A DNA stretch of 64,000 nucleotides from Akkermansiaceae bacterium (lineage in GTDB: Bacteria; Verrucomicrobiota; Verrucomicrobiia; Verrucomicrobiales; Akkermansiaceae). The stretch covers positions 2,093,226-2,157,225 of the forward strand of contig CP059069.1 in assembly GCA_017798145.1 (NCBI GenBank). Reading direction: 5' to 3'. This document shows positions 49,783-60,558 of the stretch, one piece after another. The notes beneath the pieces are model-generated. The model was given only the letters and a program-made list of their open reading frames with translations, searched no databases and was not told the origin of the DNA. The position numbers and the translations under genes were made by a program. The first letter of the stretch is position 1. Every line of letters starts with the position of its first letter.

Positions 49783-51534
49783 TCAATTGCCAAGCATGGC
49801 ATCAAACCTCCTCGCGTCACTCTCCCTGCCCAAAGCACGGAAGCTCTCGGCGCAAGCCTCAATCGATCGGGGATCGGCAGGTGCGAGGTCGTGCGCCCTG
49901 AGAAAATATTCAAGGGCCTCGTCGGGTTGCTTGAGAACCAGGAGATAAAAGTTTCCGCTGTTCATGATGAACTCCCAGTTGTCGGGATCTGCATCGATTC
50001 CGCGTTTGATGGTCTCTTCGGCTTGCGGATAGAGCTTGAGCTCGACAAGCAGCACCAAAAGCTGTGTCCAGCTTTCCCTGACGGGAAAAGCCACCTGCGT
50101 GGCTTTTTCGAAGCTTTCCAACGCCTTCTCATTCCGTCCAAGCTGTTTCTGCATCACACCCATTTTGGCTAGTGCGATGCCGGCCTGGGGATCGATCCGA
50201 TGCGCCTTGGCGTAAAAGGCGAGAGCCTTTTCCGGATCGGATTCGGTGAAAACCTCGGCGTAATGGATGGGGGCGAGCAAGCTATCCGGGTTGATAGCCA
50301 TCTCGTGGCTGAAGAGCGTTTCGCTATCCTTCCAGAGCGGGAGCTGCTGTTGCTGGAGGAAAAGGAGGTATGCGGAGAAAGCCCCGAGGACAATGCCTGC
50401 GGGTGCCACGCTTGCTGCGGAGCGGGTTATCAGCCTCACAAAGCCCACCAGCATGAAAACGAGGCCGATCTGAGGCAGGTAGCTGTAACGGTCCGCGACG
50501 AAGTAATGGCTGACGGAAACCAGCCCCGAAACAGGGAGCCACAGGACGGTGTAGATCGCCGCGCCGCCGATGATGAGCTTTTCCTTCCTCCCGAGCCAGA
50601 AAAGCAAGGGGGCGAGGATACAGAGCGCCGCCGCCGAGATGGCGAACGGAACCATGGATGACGGAGGGGTGAACCATAGCTGTGCGGGCGATGGCCAGAA
50701 GAAGCGCTCCAGGTAGAAAGCGTAGCCGACAACCATGTTCATGGCCTTCCCCGCCAATGTGGAACCCCCGCCGATGCCACCCAGGCCTCCCTGGGATTGG
50801 AAATAAATCGCGATTCCCGCGGCGGCGGCGGAGGCGGCGAAGAAGGGCAGCAGCGGCAGCGCAGCCTCTCGTGCCGAAGCCAGGATCCTTTTTGTATCGA
50901 GATAGAGGAGCAGGTAGAGAACCAGCGGGAGCGGCACGACGCTCGGCTTCGCGAGCAACGCCATGGCGAAGCAAGCCAGGCTGCCCGCGTAGAGCGCCGG
51001 GGATTTCGCCGGCCGCAGTCTCCAACACGCGAAAGCGAGCGTGCTTGCGAAAAACATGGCTCCGGAGAGGACGTCCTTGCGCTCGGACAGCCATGCCACG
51101 GACTGGACCTTCTCCGGATGGATGGCCCAGATGAGGGCGACGAAAAACGCCCAGAACGTCGAGTTGGTGAGCTTGCGGACGGTGAGGAAGAAAAGCGCGG
51201 CGGCCAGCGCGTGCCAGAGGACATTGACGGCATGGTGCCAGCCTGGCCTGAGGCCGAAGAGGGCGACATCAAGCTGATGGGAAGCGAATGTGAGCGGACT
51301 CCAGAGGTTCGTATCGCCGGTGTTGGTGAGCGCCCATTTCAGGTTCGCCGGGCTGAGGCCGGAGTTCACATGGGGGTTCTCGGTGATGTAGTGGGGGTCG
51401 TCGTAATTGATGAATCCGAATTTCACCGAGGCGGCGAACGAGGCGAGGACGATGCTGACGAGCAGCAGGAGCGCCGCCCAATGGGTGAAGGCGGGCTTCG
51501 CTGCCACAAACGGGTTCTGTCCCGGCTCGCTCAT
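49783..51534 (-). CDS. Membrane protein with GT-C-like N-terminus and C-terminal TPRs
   Basis: A 583-residue protein starting MSEPGQNPFVAAKPAFTHW. About ten membrane helices occupy residues 18-420, with short loops including YDDPHYITENPHVNSGL and HPEKVQSVAWLSERKDVLSG, typical of TMTC-like/O-mannosyltransferase-type (GT-C) proteins. TPR-like repeats form the C-terminus (LAFYAKAHRIDPQAGIALAK, LGRNEKALESFEKATQVA). It overlaps the epimerase gene upstream by 4 nt (ATGA), so it is the last gene of a five-gene operon and might transfer or display a glycan. Enzymatic activity is inferred only from fold resemblance. Confidence 0.75.
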   Translation of the reverse strand: MSEPGQNPFVAAKPAFTHWAALLLLVSIVLASFAASVKFGFINYDDPHYITENPHVNSGLSPANLKWALTNTGDTNLWSPLTFASHQLDVALFGLRPGWHHAVNVLWHALAAALFFLTVRKLTNSTFWAFFVALIWAIHPEKVQSVAWLSERKDVLSGAMFFASTLAFACWRLRPAKSPALYAGSLACFAMALLAKPSVVPLPLVLYLLLYLDTKRILASAREAALPLLPFFAASAAAAGIAIYFQSQGGLGGIGGGSTLAGKAMNMVVGYAFYLERFFWPSPAQLWFTPPSSMVPFAISAAALCILAPLLFWLGRKEKLIIGGAAIYTVLWLPVSGLVSVSHYFVADRYSYLPQIGLVFMLVGFVRLITRSAASVAPAGIVLGAFSAYLLFLQQQQLPLWKDSETLFSHEMAINPDSLLAPIHYAEVFTESDPEKALAFYAKAHRIDPQAGIALAKMGVMQKQLGRNEKALESFEKATQVAFPVRESWTQLLVLLVELKLYPQAEETIKRGIDADPDNWEFIMNSGNFYLLVLKQPDEALEYFLRAHDLAPADPRSIEACAESFRALGRESDARRFDAMLGN

Positions 51535-52028
51535 GGTGCCTGATCCTTGTCCGAGAGAATGGGTGAATCCGTGAGCCATGGGAAGCCCCAGTCCGGGTGG
51601 TTCCATGCGAGCGTGTTTTCGCACTCCGGAAGGTAGGGGGCGTCGGCGAGGTAGGAAATGAGGGCCGGGCTTTCACCGGTGACCAGGAATCCGTGGGCGC
51701 AGCCTTTCGGGATGTGGAGCTGGTTGATGCCTGCGGCATCGAGATGATACACAGAGTATCTCCCGAAGGTCGGCGAGTCGGGGCGGAGGTCTGCGACGAT
51801 GTCCTGCACGGTTCCTTCGATGAGGGTCAGGAGTTTTGCCTGCGGGTGGGGTTCCTGGTAATGCAAACCACGCAGGACGCCGGGCTGGGATTGGGAGATG
51901 TTCTGCAGGATCCAGCCGGGATGCGCGCCGTCGTTGCCCATGGCGGGCAGGAACCAGCCGCGCGTATCATGGATGCGCGGCTTTGCGGCGATGATGACTC
52001 CATGGATGTTCTCGGCTTGTGAGTGCAT
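51531..52028 (-). CDS. dTDP-4-dehydrorhamnose 3,5-epimerase-like enzyme
   Basis: A 165-residue RmlC-type cupin. The N-terminal HDTRGWFLPA, the catalytic-His region VLRGLHYQEPHPQAKLLTLI and the later IPKGCAHGFLV match the family; length is slightly shorter than the usual 180. It would epimerise C3/C5 of a nucleotide-4-keto sugar. rmlA, rmlB and rmlD are not adjacent, so the sugar may not be rhamnose. Stop and start overlap the downstream membrane-protein gene. Confidence 0.88.
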   Translation of the reverse strand: MHSQAENIHGVIIAAKPRIHDTRGWFLPAMGNDGAHPGWILQNISQSQPGVLRGLHYQEPHPQAKLLTLIEGTVQDIVADLRPDSPTFGRYSVYHLDAAGINQLHIPKGCAHGFLVTGESPALISYLADAPYLPECENTLAWNHPDWGFPWLTDSPILSDKDQAP

Positions 52029-52029
52029 G

Positions 52030-53376
52030 TTAGGTCAGGAGGCGGATGGCGGCGGCGTGCCCCATGCGCATGGCATTGTGCATGGCGGGGTAGGTGAAAG
52101 CACCCTGGCGGCCGGTGCTGATGAGGTTCGGCTGGGCGTCCAGCCAACCCCTGATTTTCCCGAGATGGGTCTCGAAGTCGAGCTTGTAGATGGGGTAGCC
52201 GTGGGGGTTGGTGAAATGGTTCCACTGGATGATCTCGCCGGGTTCGCAGATGCCTTCGGCGGCGAGATCGGCGGTGATCTGATGACGGATGGCGGGGGAG
52301 TCGTTCCATTTCGGGTCGCCGATGTCGCAGGTCATTTCGACGATGAGGACGGTGTGATCCGCCGGGGTGACCTTGAGTCCGGCGTTTTTCGGTTCGCCGA
52401 TGCGATGGAAGATCCGGTCGCGGTAGTAGGTGTAGAGGCCTTCGAGGCATCTGGATTTTCTGACGAGTAGCCCGAAGGTGGCGATGGGCTTGTAGTGAAG
52501 GCTTTGCGCAGCACGTTTGATGTCATCCGGGGGATCCTCGTGAAGACGGATGAGCAAAGGCAGGGGGATGGTGGAGATGGTTTTCTGGAGAGGGAGGGTT
52601 TGGCCGTCCAGCTTGATCTCGTTTTTGCCAATGGAGGGAATCGTGGCTCCGTAGATGATCTTGCCGCCCAGTCTTTCGATCTCCCTAGCAAGGACACGGG
52701 GCAGGGTTTCGGAGCCGGTGGCGGAATAATGGAGGGTTTCCTCGGAGAGCGCGTTTTCCACCACGTATTTGTCCGCGCTGATTTTCAGAACGCTTGGGAT
52801 GAGTTTCCTGACAAGATCGAGAATCTTGAGCCGTGGCATCTTCCGGCGCACGAACTCGGCCGAGAGCCGCGAGGGATGGATATTCCAATAGCGGTGGGTG
52901 AATTCCTCGAAGAAGAACTCGTAAAGCGGGGTGCCGTAGGTGGCGATGAGCGCGTCCTCCGATGTGATCGCGGCAGCACGGGTTTTGTTGAGAAGGTCGT
53001 CCACCCCGGCGAGGAAGAGGCCGAGGGTGCAGTGGAAAAGCTGGAGGGGGTTCATCCCGGCGAGGATGTCGAGGCCTTTGAGCGGGTAGCGGTAGGAGCT
53101 CCCGTTCCACTGGATGCGGGCGTCGAGGGCGACGGGAATGCGCTCATCGGCCATGAGCTGGGCGATGTCCTCGTAGATCTCCTCGTCGAAGGCGTGGAGC
53201 ATGTGGACGCCCTGGTCGAAGTGGTTCTCCCCGCGCTTGAAACCTGCTGCAAGGCCTCCCGGCAGGGAGTCTTTCTCGATGACGGTGACCTGCGCCCCCT
53301 TCCTGAGGGCGGTCAGCGCGGCGTAGAGCCCACAGACACCGGCACCGAGGATGGTGATGTGCGGAGGTTGCGGCAT
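52030..53376 (-). CDS. FAD-dependent oxidoreductase of the UDP-galactopyranose mutase/amine oxidase type
   Basis: The 448-residue flavoprotein begins with the dinucleotide fold HITILGAGVCGLYAALTALR, then EKDSLPGGLAAG and FDQGVHMLHAF. The C-terminus has TGRQGAFTYPAMHNAMRMGH, the second FAD contact. UGM-like or protoporphyrinogen-oxidase-like relatives occur in polysaccharide clusters, where they modify a sugar. It starts right at the stop of the dehydrogenase gene and is followed by the epimerase after 1 nt. The exact reaction cannot be assigned. Confidence 0.85.
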   Translation of the reverse strand: MPQPPHITILGAGVCGLYAALTALRKGAQVTVIEKDSLPGGLAAGFKRGENHFDQGVHMLHAFDEEIYEDIAQLMADERIPVALDARIQWNGSSYRYPLKGLDILAGMNPLQLFHCTLGLFLAGVDDLLNKTRAAAITSEDALIATYGTPLYEFFFEEFTHRYWNIHPSRLSAEFVRRKMPRLKILDLVRKLIPSVLKISADKYVVENALSEETLHYSATGSETLPRVLAREIERLGGKIIYGATIPSIGKNEIKLDGQTLPLQKTISTIPLPLLIRLHEDPPDDIKRAAQSLHYKPIATFGLLVRKSRCLEGLYTYYRDRIFHRIGEPKNAGLKVTPADHTVLIVEMTCDIGDPKWNDSPAIRHQITADLAAEGICEPGEIIQWNHFTNPHGYPIYKLDFETHLGKIRGWLDAQPNLISTGRQGAFTYPAMHNAMRMGHAAAIRLLT

Positions 53377-54582
53377 TTAGACGGGCTGGCTGTTAGACGG
53401 GCTGTTGTAAAGCTGCACCATGGGAGGATGGAACGGCTCAAGGCATTCCCATGTCAGCGGCTGATCTTTTCCGAGGGATGATTTGGTGACGGCTTGCTGG
53501 GTCTCCGCGTCGAGCAACGCGATGGGAACCCAGTCGTTTTTCATGGCTTCCTCCATGGTGGCGATGAGTCCGTAAAAATGGTCGCCGCCGATGCCGTGCG
53601 GGATGATTGTGTCTGCGCGGATGCCTGTTTTCGCAAAGGCGTAAACATCGGTGACGCGCCCGGCCCACGGCTGGAGGGTGGGCTCGCGGTGCAGCATGAT
53701 CCTTGCGATGGCAGTGGTGGTTTCGAGATGGCAGAGGTGGTAGTCGCGCTTGAAGAGGTAGTAGGGGCCCTTGCCGATCTTGTAGTATTCGAGATAGGGT
53801 TGCTGGATGGGGTCTTCGCATTTCCCGATCACGTAAACGCCGCCACCCGGCTCGGAGCCGAGGATGTAGTCCACGGTGCCGGTATCTCCGAGTTCGAAGG
53901 CTTCGAGCGCCTGGTCCACGTGCGCGATGGCCGGGCCGGTCATCCCGGTTTTGGTGGGAACGAGATGGAAAGCGTTGGCGAGGGCGGCCATCTCGATGTT
54001 GAGCTTTGTGCCGTCTGTGTAGGCGCAGCATTGGATGGGGGAGAGGTTCCGCTTCGCGGCTTCGTGGATGAGATCGGCTGCGGTGGCGTGGCGGTTGAGA
54101 AAGCCTTTGATGTTCCCCGCCTGGATGATCTTGAAACCCCAGAGCTGGACTTCCTGGATCATGGTGGCGAGCACACCGTGCTGGTCGCCGGCATCGGAGG
54201 TGACGATCAGGTTTTTCTCCGCAGCAAGCCGGCAGAGCGTGGGGCCGAGGACGAGATCCACCTCCGCGTTCATGAGGACGACGTGGGCACCGTTTTCCAG
54301 CGCGGTTTCGCAGTATTGGTAGGCCGACCAGATGGTGTTGGTCGCTTCCACGAAGAAATCGACCGGGTGCTCGCGTAGGAGGCGGTGGGCGTCGGTGCCG
54401 TGGAGATCCGTTTTTGTCAGGGAGGCAAGATCCTGCGCACTGGCAGGGTTTTTGTCGGCGATCCATTCCAAGGACATGCCCGGGGTGATGGAGATCTGGT
54501 GGGCGATTCCCCTGCCCATGCATCCGGCTCCGACGAGGCCGATGCGGATGGGTTTTTCGAGATTCCTGAGTTTCCGGATCAT
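53377..54582 (-). CDS. NAD(P)-dependent oxidoreductase, homoserine dehydrogenase-like with SAF-type C-terminus
   Basis: A 401-residue protein with a Rossmann N-terminus IRIGLVGAGCMGRGIAHQIS, the NAD(P) region EATNTIWSAYQYCETALENG, and a DHDR-like middle. The C-terminal ~100 residues (MLHREPTLQPWAGRVTDVYA, GIRADTIIPHGIGGDHFYG) resemble SAF/antifreeze-like domains seen in sugar-cluster dehydrogenases. It lies 4 nt downstream of asnB. The role is probably in making a modified sugar or amino-sugar acid for a surface glycan; the substrate is unknown. Confidence 0.8.
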   Translation of the reverse strand: MIRKLRNLEKPIRIGLVGAGCMGRGIAHQISITPGMSLEWIADKNPASAQDLASLTKTDLHGTDAHRLLREHPVDFFVEATNTIWSAYQYCETALENGAHVVLMNAEVDLVLGPTLCRLAAEKNLIVTSDAGDQHGVLATMIQEVQLWGFKIIQAGNIKGFLNRHATAADLIHEAAKRNLSPIQCCAYTDGTKLNIEMAALANAFHLVPTKTGMTGPAIAHVDQALEAFELGDTGTVDYILGSEPGGGVYVIGKCEDPIQQPYLEYYKIGKGPYYLFKRDYHLCHLETTTAIARIMLHREPTLQPWAGRVTDVYAFAKTGIRADTIIPHGIGGDHFYGLIATMEEAMKNDWVPIALLDAETQQAVTKSSLGKDQPLTWECLEPFHPPMVQLYNSPSNSQPV

Positions 54583-54586
54583 TTGC

Positions 54587-56422
54587 TCAGTCGATGTAGG
54601 TTTGCATCCAGAGTTCGAGAATGATGAGGGAGGTGACTTTTTTGAGGGCGAGGAATTCGCCGCGCCCGGCGGCTTTGACGAGGGTTCCGATTTCCGCTGG
54701 ATGGAAAAGGTTTCTTGCGCGGATGGTGGAGGGATTCAGGCAATCTTCAAGCAGCGTCTGGAACTGCGGGGAGTGGCGGAATTTCTCCAAAGGCAGGTGG
54801 AAAGGTTGTTTGGGGCGCTTGGAGGCCGGGGTGCGGGTGAGTTTTCGCCAGAGATATTTGTTGGTGCTTTTGTGGAGCTTGAGATTTTTTGGCAGGGCGA
54901 GGGTGAACTCGACGAGGCGATGATCGAGGAACGGCATCCGGTATTCGATGGAGTGAGCCATGTTGTTGCGATCCTGACGGATGATGGCCCAGTCCTGCAT
55001 CCAGCTTTCGTAAAGGTGGAGGGTCTGGCGATCTAGGATGCAGGAGGCTTCGGGGATGTCGGGTTCGTGGAATACTTCGCTGATGCAGAGCCGGTTCGCC
55101 TCGGTGGGGGTGAAGAGGGTGCGGAGGCCGGAGGATTTCCGCCATGGTGTGGCGTTGGGGAAATTTTCCACGTAACCGGCGATTTTTTCGCGGCCCTCCT
55201 TGCCGAGGGATCCGGGGAAGGGGAAGAACCTGTCGAGGACGGGGAGGGGGCAGAGGCGCAGCAGGCTGGCGGTGGGTTTGAGCGCGAAGGAAGGGAGCGC
55301 GTCGAGTTTCGCGAGGTGGGCTTGGAAGGAATACCCCATCATTGATTCGTCGATGCCGTCGCCGCCGATGGCGACGCGGTAGCCGTGTTCGGCGGCGGCG
55401 GAGGCGAGTTTGTCGAAGGCTAGGATGAGGGCGTCGCCGACCGGCAGTTCCATCTGTGCGACGACCTGGCGGAGTTTCGTGAGGTCGTCCTCGTGGAGGA
55501 TGACGGGGATGTGCGGGGTGTCGTTCTCTTTCGCGATCGCGGCGGCGTGGTGGATCTCGTCGGAATCCGTGCCGAACCCGGCCGTGAAGGCGGTGGTCTC
55601 GAAACCGGTTCCCCGGATCGATTCCAACAGGATGGCGGAGTCCACACCGGCGCTGAGATAGGTGGCGATTTTCTCCTCCCCATGCAGGGAGATTCCGACC
55701 GCATCGCGGGTGAGCGAGTCGAGTTTTCCGAGGGCTTCGCTTTCCGAGATGTCGAGCGTGCGAGTGACGCGCGGTTTCCACCATGCCTCGATCTTCGGTG
55801 CGGAGCCCGGCGATACCGTTAGGACATGTCCCGCAGGCAGGATGGTGATGCCCCTGAAAAGGGTTTCGGGCTCCGGGACGTAGCGGTTGACGAGGTAGCT
55901 GGGCAATGCCGCATGGTTGAGTTCGGCGGGAATCCCGGCGGCGAGGAGGGCGCGGATCTCAGAGGCGAAATGGAGGGAGCCTTGCTCCGTGTGGAGGTAG
56001 AGGGGCTTTTGTCCGCAGCGATCGCGGGCAAGGGTGAGGGTATCGCCATCGCGTATCGCGATGCTGAACATCCCGTTCAGCTTCCCAAGCATTTCCGGCC
56101 CCCATTCCTGCCATGCATGCGGGAGGATCTCGGCATCGGAGTGGGTGTGGAACTCATGGCCTAGCGCCTCCAACTCCCTGCGGATTTCCAGGTGATTGTA
56201 GATCTCGCCGTTGCAGATGGTGGCGATGGTCTTGTCGCGGTTGAAAAAGGGTTGGTGGCCGTTCGTCTTGTCAACGATGGCAAGGCGGCAGATCCCGAGG
56301 GATATGTCCCCGGCATGGTGTGCCTGAAATCCGTCGGGCCCGCGGTGCCGGATGGCCGCGCCCATGGCATGGAGGCGATCGGGATCACCGCTTTTTCCGA
56401 ACCAGCCGTAAATCCCGCACAT
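54587..56422 (-). CDS. asnB: Asparagine synthase (glutamine-hydrolysing) family protein
   Basis: A 611-residue class II amidotransferase. Cys2 is the exposed nucleophile (MCGIYGWFGKSGDPDRL), IRHRGPDGF and the AICNGEIYNH-like block (ATICNGEIYNHLEIRRELEA) form the glutaminase domain, and EKIATYLSAGVDSAILLESI with HxPVILHEDD belongs to the PP-loop synthetase domain. Such AsnB proteins in glycan clusters often amidate sugar acids or lipid-linked glycans rather than aspartate. It heads the five-gene operon. True asparagine supply is probably met elsewhere or by asnS-linked tRNA charging. Confidence 0.9.
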   Translation of the reverse strand: MCGIYGWFGKSGDPDRLHAMGAAIRHRGPDGFQAHHAGDISLGICRLAIVDKTNGHQPFFNRDKTIATICNGEIYNHLEIRRELEALGHEFHTHSDAEILPHAWQEWGPEMLGKLNGMFSIAIRDGDTLTLARDRCGQKPLYLHTEQGSLHFASEIRALLAAGIPAELNHAALPSYLVNRYVPEPETLFRGITILPAGHVLTVSPGSAPKIEAWWKPRVTRTLDISESEALGKLDSLTRDAVGISLHGEEKIATYLSAGVDSAILLESIRGTGFETTAFTAGFGTDSDEIHHAAAIAKENDTPHIPVILHEDDLTKLRQVVAQMELPVGDALILAFDKLASAAAEHGYRVAIGGDGIDESMMGYSFQAHLAKLDALPSFALKPTASLLRLCPLPVLDRFFPFPGSLGKEGREKIAGYVENFPNATPWRKSSGLRTLFTPTEANRLCISEVFHEPDIPEASCILDRQTLHLYESWMQDWAIIRQDRNNMAHSIEYRMPFLDHRLVEFTLALPKNLKLHKSTNKYLWRKLTRTPASKRPKQPFHLPLEKFRHSPQFQTLLEDCLNPSTIRARNLFHPAEIGTLVKAAGRGEFLALKKVTSLIILELWMQTYID

Positions 56423-56479
56423 GCTGGGGGGATCTTACCTTTCCGGAAGAGAAATGCCCAGCAAGTTCAGGGTGAATAC

Positions 56480-58444
<1,965 letters not shown>

Positions 58445-58598
58445 GGGGATGATGGCTGCTGTGGGACGGGATATCAGGCGACAATTCACCCATTAGCTGG
58501 GCACACGCGAAAATTCGCGGGCGGGGCGGAATGAAGAGGGCAATCCCCGAAGCGTCAAGGCGATAGTTCAAAAAGAATCCGATGCGAGGCTCCGGGAG

Positions 58599-58616
58599 GA
58601 TTAGAAACATCTAATC
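58599..58616 (+). promoter_or_regulatory. Perfect 18-bp palindrome upstream of the rubrerythrin gene
   Basis: GATTAGA-AACA-TCTAATC has seven-base perfect arms and lies about 47 nt before the rubrerythrin ATG. A further TCTAATC half-site occurs at 58633-58639. The arrangement resembles an operator for a Fur/PerR- or Rrf2-type stress regulator, but neither the regulator nor promoter elements were identified. Confidence 0.65.
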
Positions 58617-58662
58617 CGGCGGCATCCGGAATTCTAATCCCGGCGTGGCATCCTGTCGGCCT

Positions 58663-59274
58663 ATGAAAACACTACTGATTGTCATGTCGTCCGCCGCCCT
58701 TACCCTTGGAGCCGCTTCAGCAGCAGCACCTGCAGCCCTCCCAACGAAGACCCTCGCCAACCTGGCCTCGGCGTGGCAGGGCGAATCGAATGCCAAGCTG
58801 CGCTACGAGCTCTTTGCCGAGAAGGCGGAGCAAGAGGGAGAGAAGCAGGCCGCCCGGCTGTTCCGCGCCACGTCCAAGGCCGAGGAGATCCACGCCGCGA
58901 AACACGCGAAGGCGATCAAGGCCTTGGGCGGCACCCTCCCGGAATTGGTTCGCGAGGAAGTGACCATCGGCTCCACTTCCGAGAACCTGAAGGCCTCCAT
59001 CAAGGGTGAGACCTATGAAGGGCAGAAAATGTATCCCGGTTTCATCGCAACCGCGGAAGAGGAAGGCGCAACCAAGGCTGTCAAGACCTTCGACCGGGCG
59101 CTCCAGGTGGAAAACGATCACGCAATGCTCTTCGCCACCACCCTGCGCCTGATCGGCACCGGTGCCGATTCGGGGTTCGCGGTTTGTCCGGTATGCGGCC
59201 TGACCGTCGAAGACGAGGCCTTCGAGGAATGTGAGATCTGCGAGGAAGACCCCTCCGAGTTCATCGCTTTCTAA
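58663..59274 (+). CDS. Exported rubrerythrin
   Basis: A 203-residue peroxidase-type di-iron protein with an apparent signal peptide (MKTLLIVMSSAALTLGAASA). Ferritin-like ligands are placed as in rubrerythrins: Glu41 (QGESNAKLRY), Glu75/His78 (KAEEIHAAKH), Glu120 (ETYEGQKMYPGF) and Glu150/His153 (QVENDHAMLF). A C-terminal rubredoxin-like centre has CPVCG (175-178) and CEIC (190-193). Most rubrerythrins are cytoplasmic, so a periplasmic form implies defence against peroxide outside the membrane. A perfect palindrome lies upstream. Confidence 0.88.
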   Translation: MKTLLIVMSSAALTLGAASAAAPAALPTKTLANLASAWQGESNAKLRYELFAEKAEQEGEKQAARLFRATSKAEEIHAAKHAKAIKALGGTLPELVREEVTIGSTSENLKASIKGETYEGQKMYPGFIATAEEEGATKAVKTFDRALQVENDHAMLFATTLRLIGTGADSGFAVCPVCGLTVEDEAFEECEICEEDPSEFIAF

Positions 59275-59346
59275 CCTCCAACGCCCCTGTCCGCCATCAC
59301 TCATCGGGGGTGGCGGACGCTGCGCCAACACCAAAACCTCACGGCC

Positions 59347-59841
59347 ATGATCCCCATTCCAAACCCTCTGCACCCCGCGTTGGTGCATTTCCCTATCGTT
59401 CTTATTCTCATCGGCACCGCTGTGGCGGTGGCGGCGGTTTTCGTCCGGCGCTGGCATCTGCCATGGCTGGCGGCGGGATTGCTGCTGGGCGGAGCAGCCG
59501 GAGCCATGGCAGCCACCTGGAGCGGCGAGGAGGAGGATGAGGGGTTGGGCAAACTGTCTCCCCACGCGGAACAGGTTCTTGATGAACACGAGGAGTGGGG
59601 CGAGAGAACCCGGAATCTCGCCATAATCGCCGGCCTGCTCGCCGCCGGCGCAGTGGTGATGCTTCGCAAAAATAAGATCTCTCGGGGGCTTGGCGTCGCC
59701 GCTGCTTTGGTTGCACTGGCGGCTTCCTATGCCGTCGCCGAGACCGGTCACTACGGCGGACAGCTGGTTTACAGGCACGGCGTCGGCGTGAGCGCGTCGG
59801 GCTCATCCGCCCCTGACGCCAATCGGAGGGACGATGATTGA
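59347..59841 (+). CDS. DUF2231 membrane protein
   Basis: A 164-residue protein with the DUF2231 pattern: NPLHPALVHFPIVLILIGTA at the start, four hydrophobic segments (for example LPWLAAGLLLGGAAGAMAAT), and YAVAETGHYGGQLVYRHGVG near the end. Function is unknown, although HFP and GHYGG histidines may bind haem or metal. It lies 72 nt after the rubrerythrin and 39 nt before the response regulator, on one strand, suggesting a redox or metal stress unit. Confidence 0.85.
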   Translation: MIPIPNPLHPALVHFPIVLILIGTAVAVAAVFVRRWHLPWLAAGLLLGGAAGAMAATWSGEEEDEGLGKLSPHAEQVLDEHEEWGERTRNLAIIAGLLAAGAVVMLRKNKISRGLGVAAALVALAASYAVAETGHYGGQLVYRHGVGVSASGSSAPDANRRDDD

Positions 59842-59880
59842 CCACTCGCTTAGCCATGTTTCATGTGGGAGACTCCGGCC

Positions 59881-60558
59881 ATGCGCATCCTGGTTGCCGA
59901 AGATGATAAGAAGGTTCGCAGCCACGTGGTCGGCGCACTGCGGGCTGCCGGGCATGCAGTGGACGATACGGGTGATGGCGAAGAGGCGCAGTGGCTTCTC
60001 ATGGAGCATTCCTACGATGCCGCCGTGCTGGACATCATCATGCCGGGTCGCGACGGGGTGAGCGTGACCCGCGCCGTGCGCGCCGCCGGTCGCTCCACAC
60101 CGATCCTGCTGGCCACCGCCCGCAGCGACATCCGGGACCGGGTGAGCGGGCTCGATGCCGGGGCGGACGACTACATCGTGAAACCCTATTCCACCGAAGA
60201 GCTTCTCGCCCGCCTGCGCGCCCTGCAGCGCCGCTCCAAGCCGGATCTCGATCCGCTGCTCCGGGTGGCGGATCTGGAGATCGATCTCCGCGCCCGGGTT
60301 GCCCGCCGGGACGGGCAGGAAATTTCCCTGACCAACCGGGAATTCTCCCTGCTGGAAGTGCTGGCCGAGGCCTCGCCGCGACCGGTCTCCAAGGCCACGC
60401 TGGTCGAGCGGGTGTGGGATCAGCACTTCGACTCCGGCACCAATGTCCTGAACGTTTACATCAACTACCTGCGGAAGAAAATTGACCGGCCCGGCTGCGT
60501 GCCGCTGCTACAGACATTGCGGGGGATCGGGTTCGCATTGAGGGAGGATGCGCCATGA
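59881..60558 (+). CDS. OmpR-family response regulator
   Basis: A 225-residue regulator. The receiver has Asp51 (AAVLDIIMPGRDGVS), the switch Lys (DYIVKPYSTEELLARL) and an acidic pocket (VAEDDKK); the winged-helix domain (about 130-225) shows GQEISLTNREFSLLEVL and NVLNVYINYLRKKIDRPG. The 3' end overlaps the kinase gene by 4 nt (ATGA). Similar RR/HK pairs (CusRS/QseBC-like) sense metals or envelope stress; the DUF2231-rubrerythrin neighbours make that a reasonable guess here. Confidence 0.94.
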   Translation: MRILVAEDDKKVRSHVVGALRAAGHAVDDTGDGEEAQWLLMEHSYDAAVLDIIMPGRDGVSVTRAVRAAGRSTPILLATARSDIRDRVSGLDAGADDYIVKPYSTEELLARLRALQRRSKPDLDPLLRVADLEIDLRARVARRDGQEISLTNREFSLLEVLAEASPRPVSKATLVERVWDQHFDSGTNVLNVYINYLRKKIDRPGCVPLLQTLRGIGFALREDAP

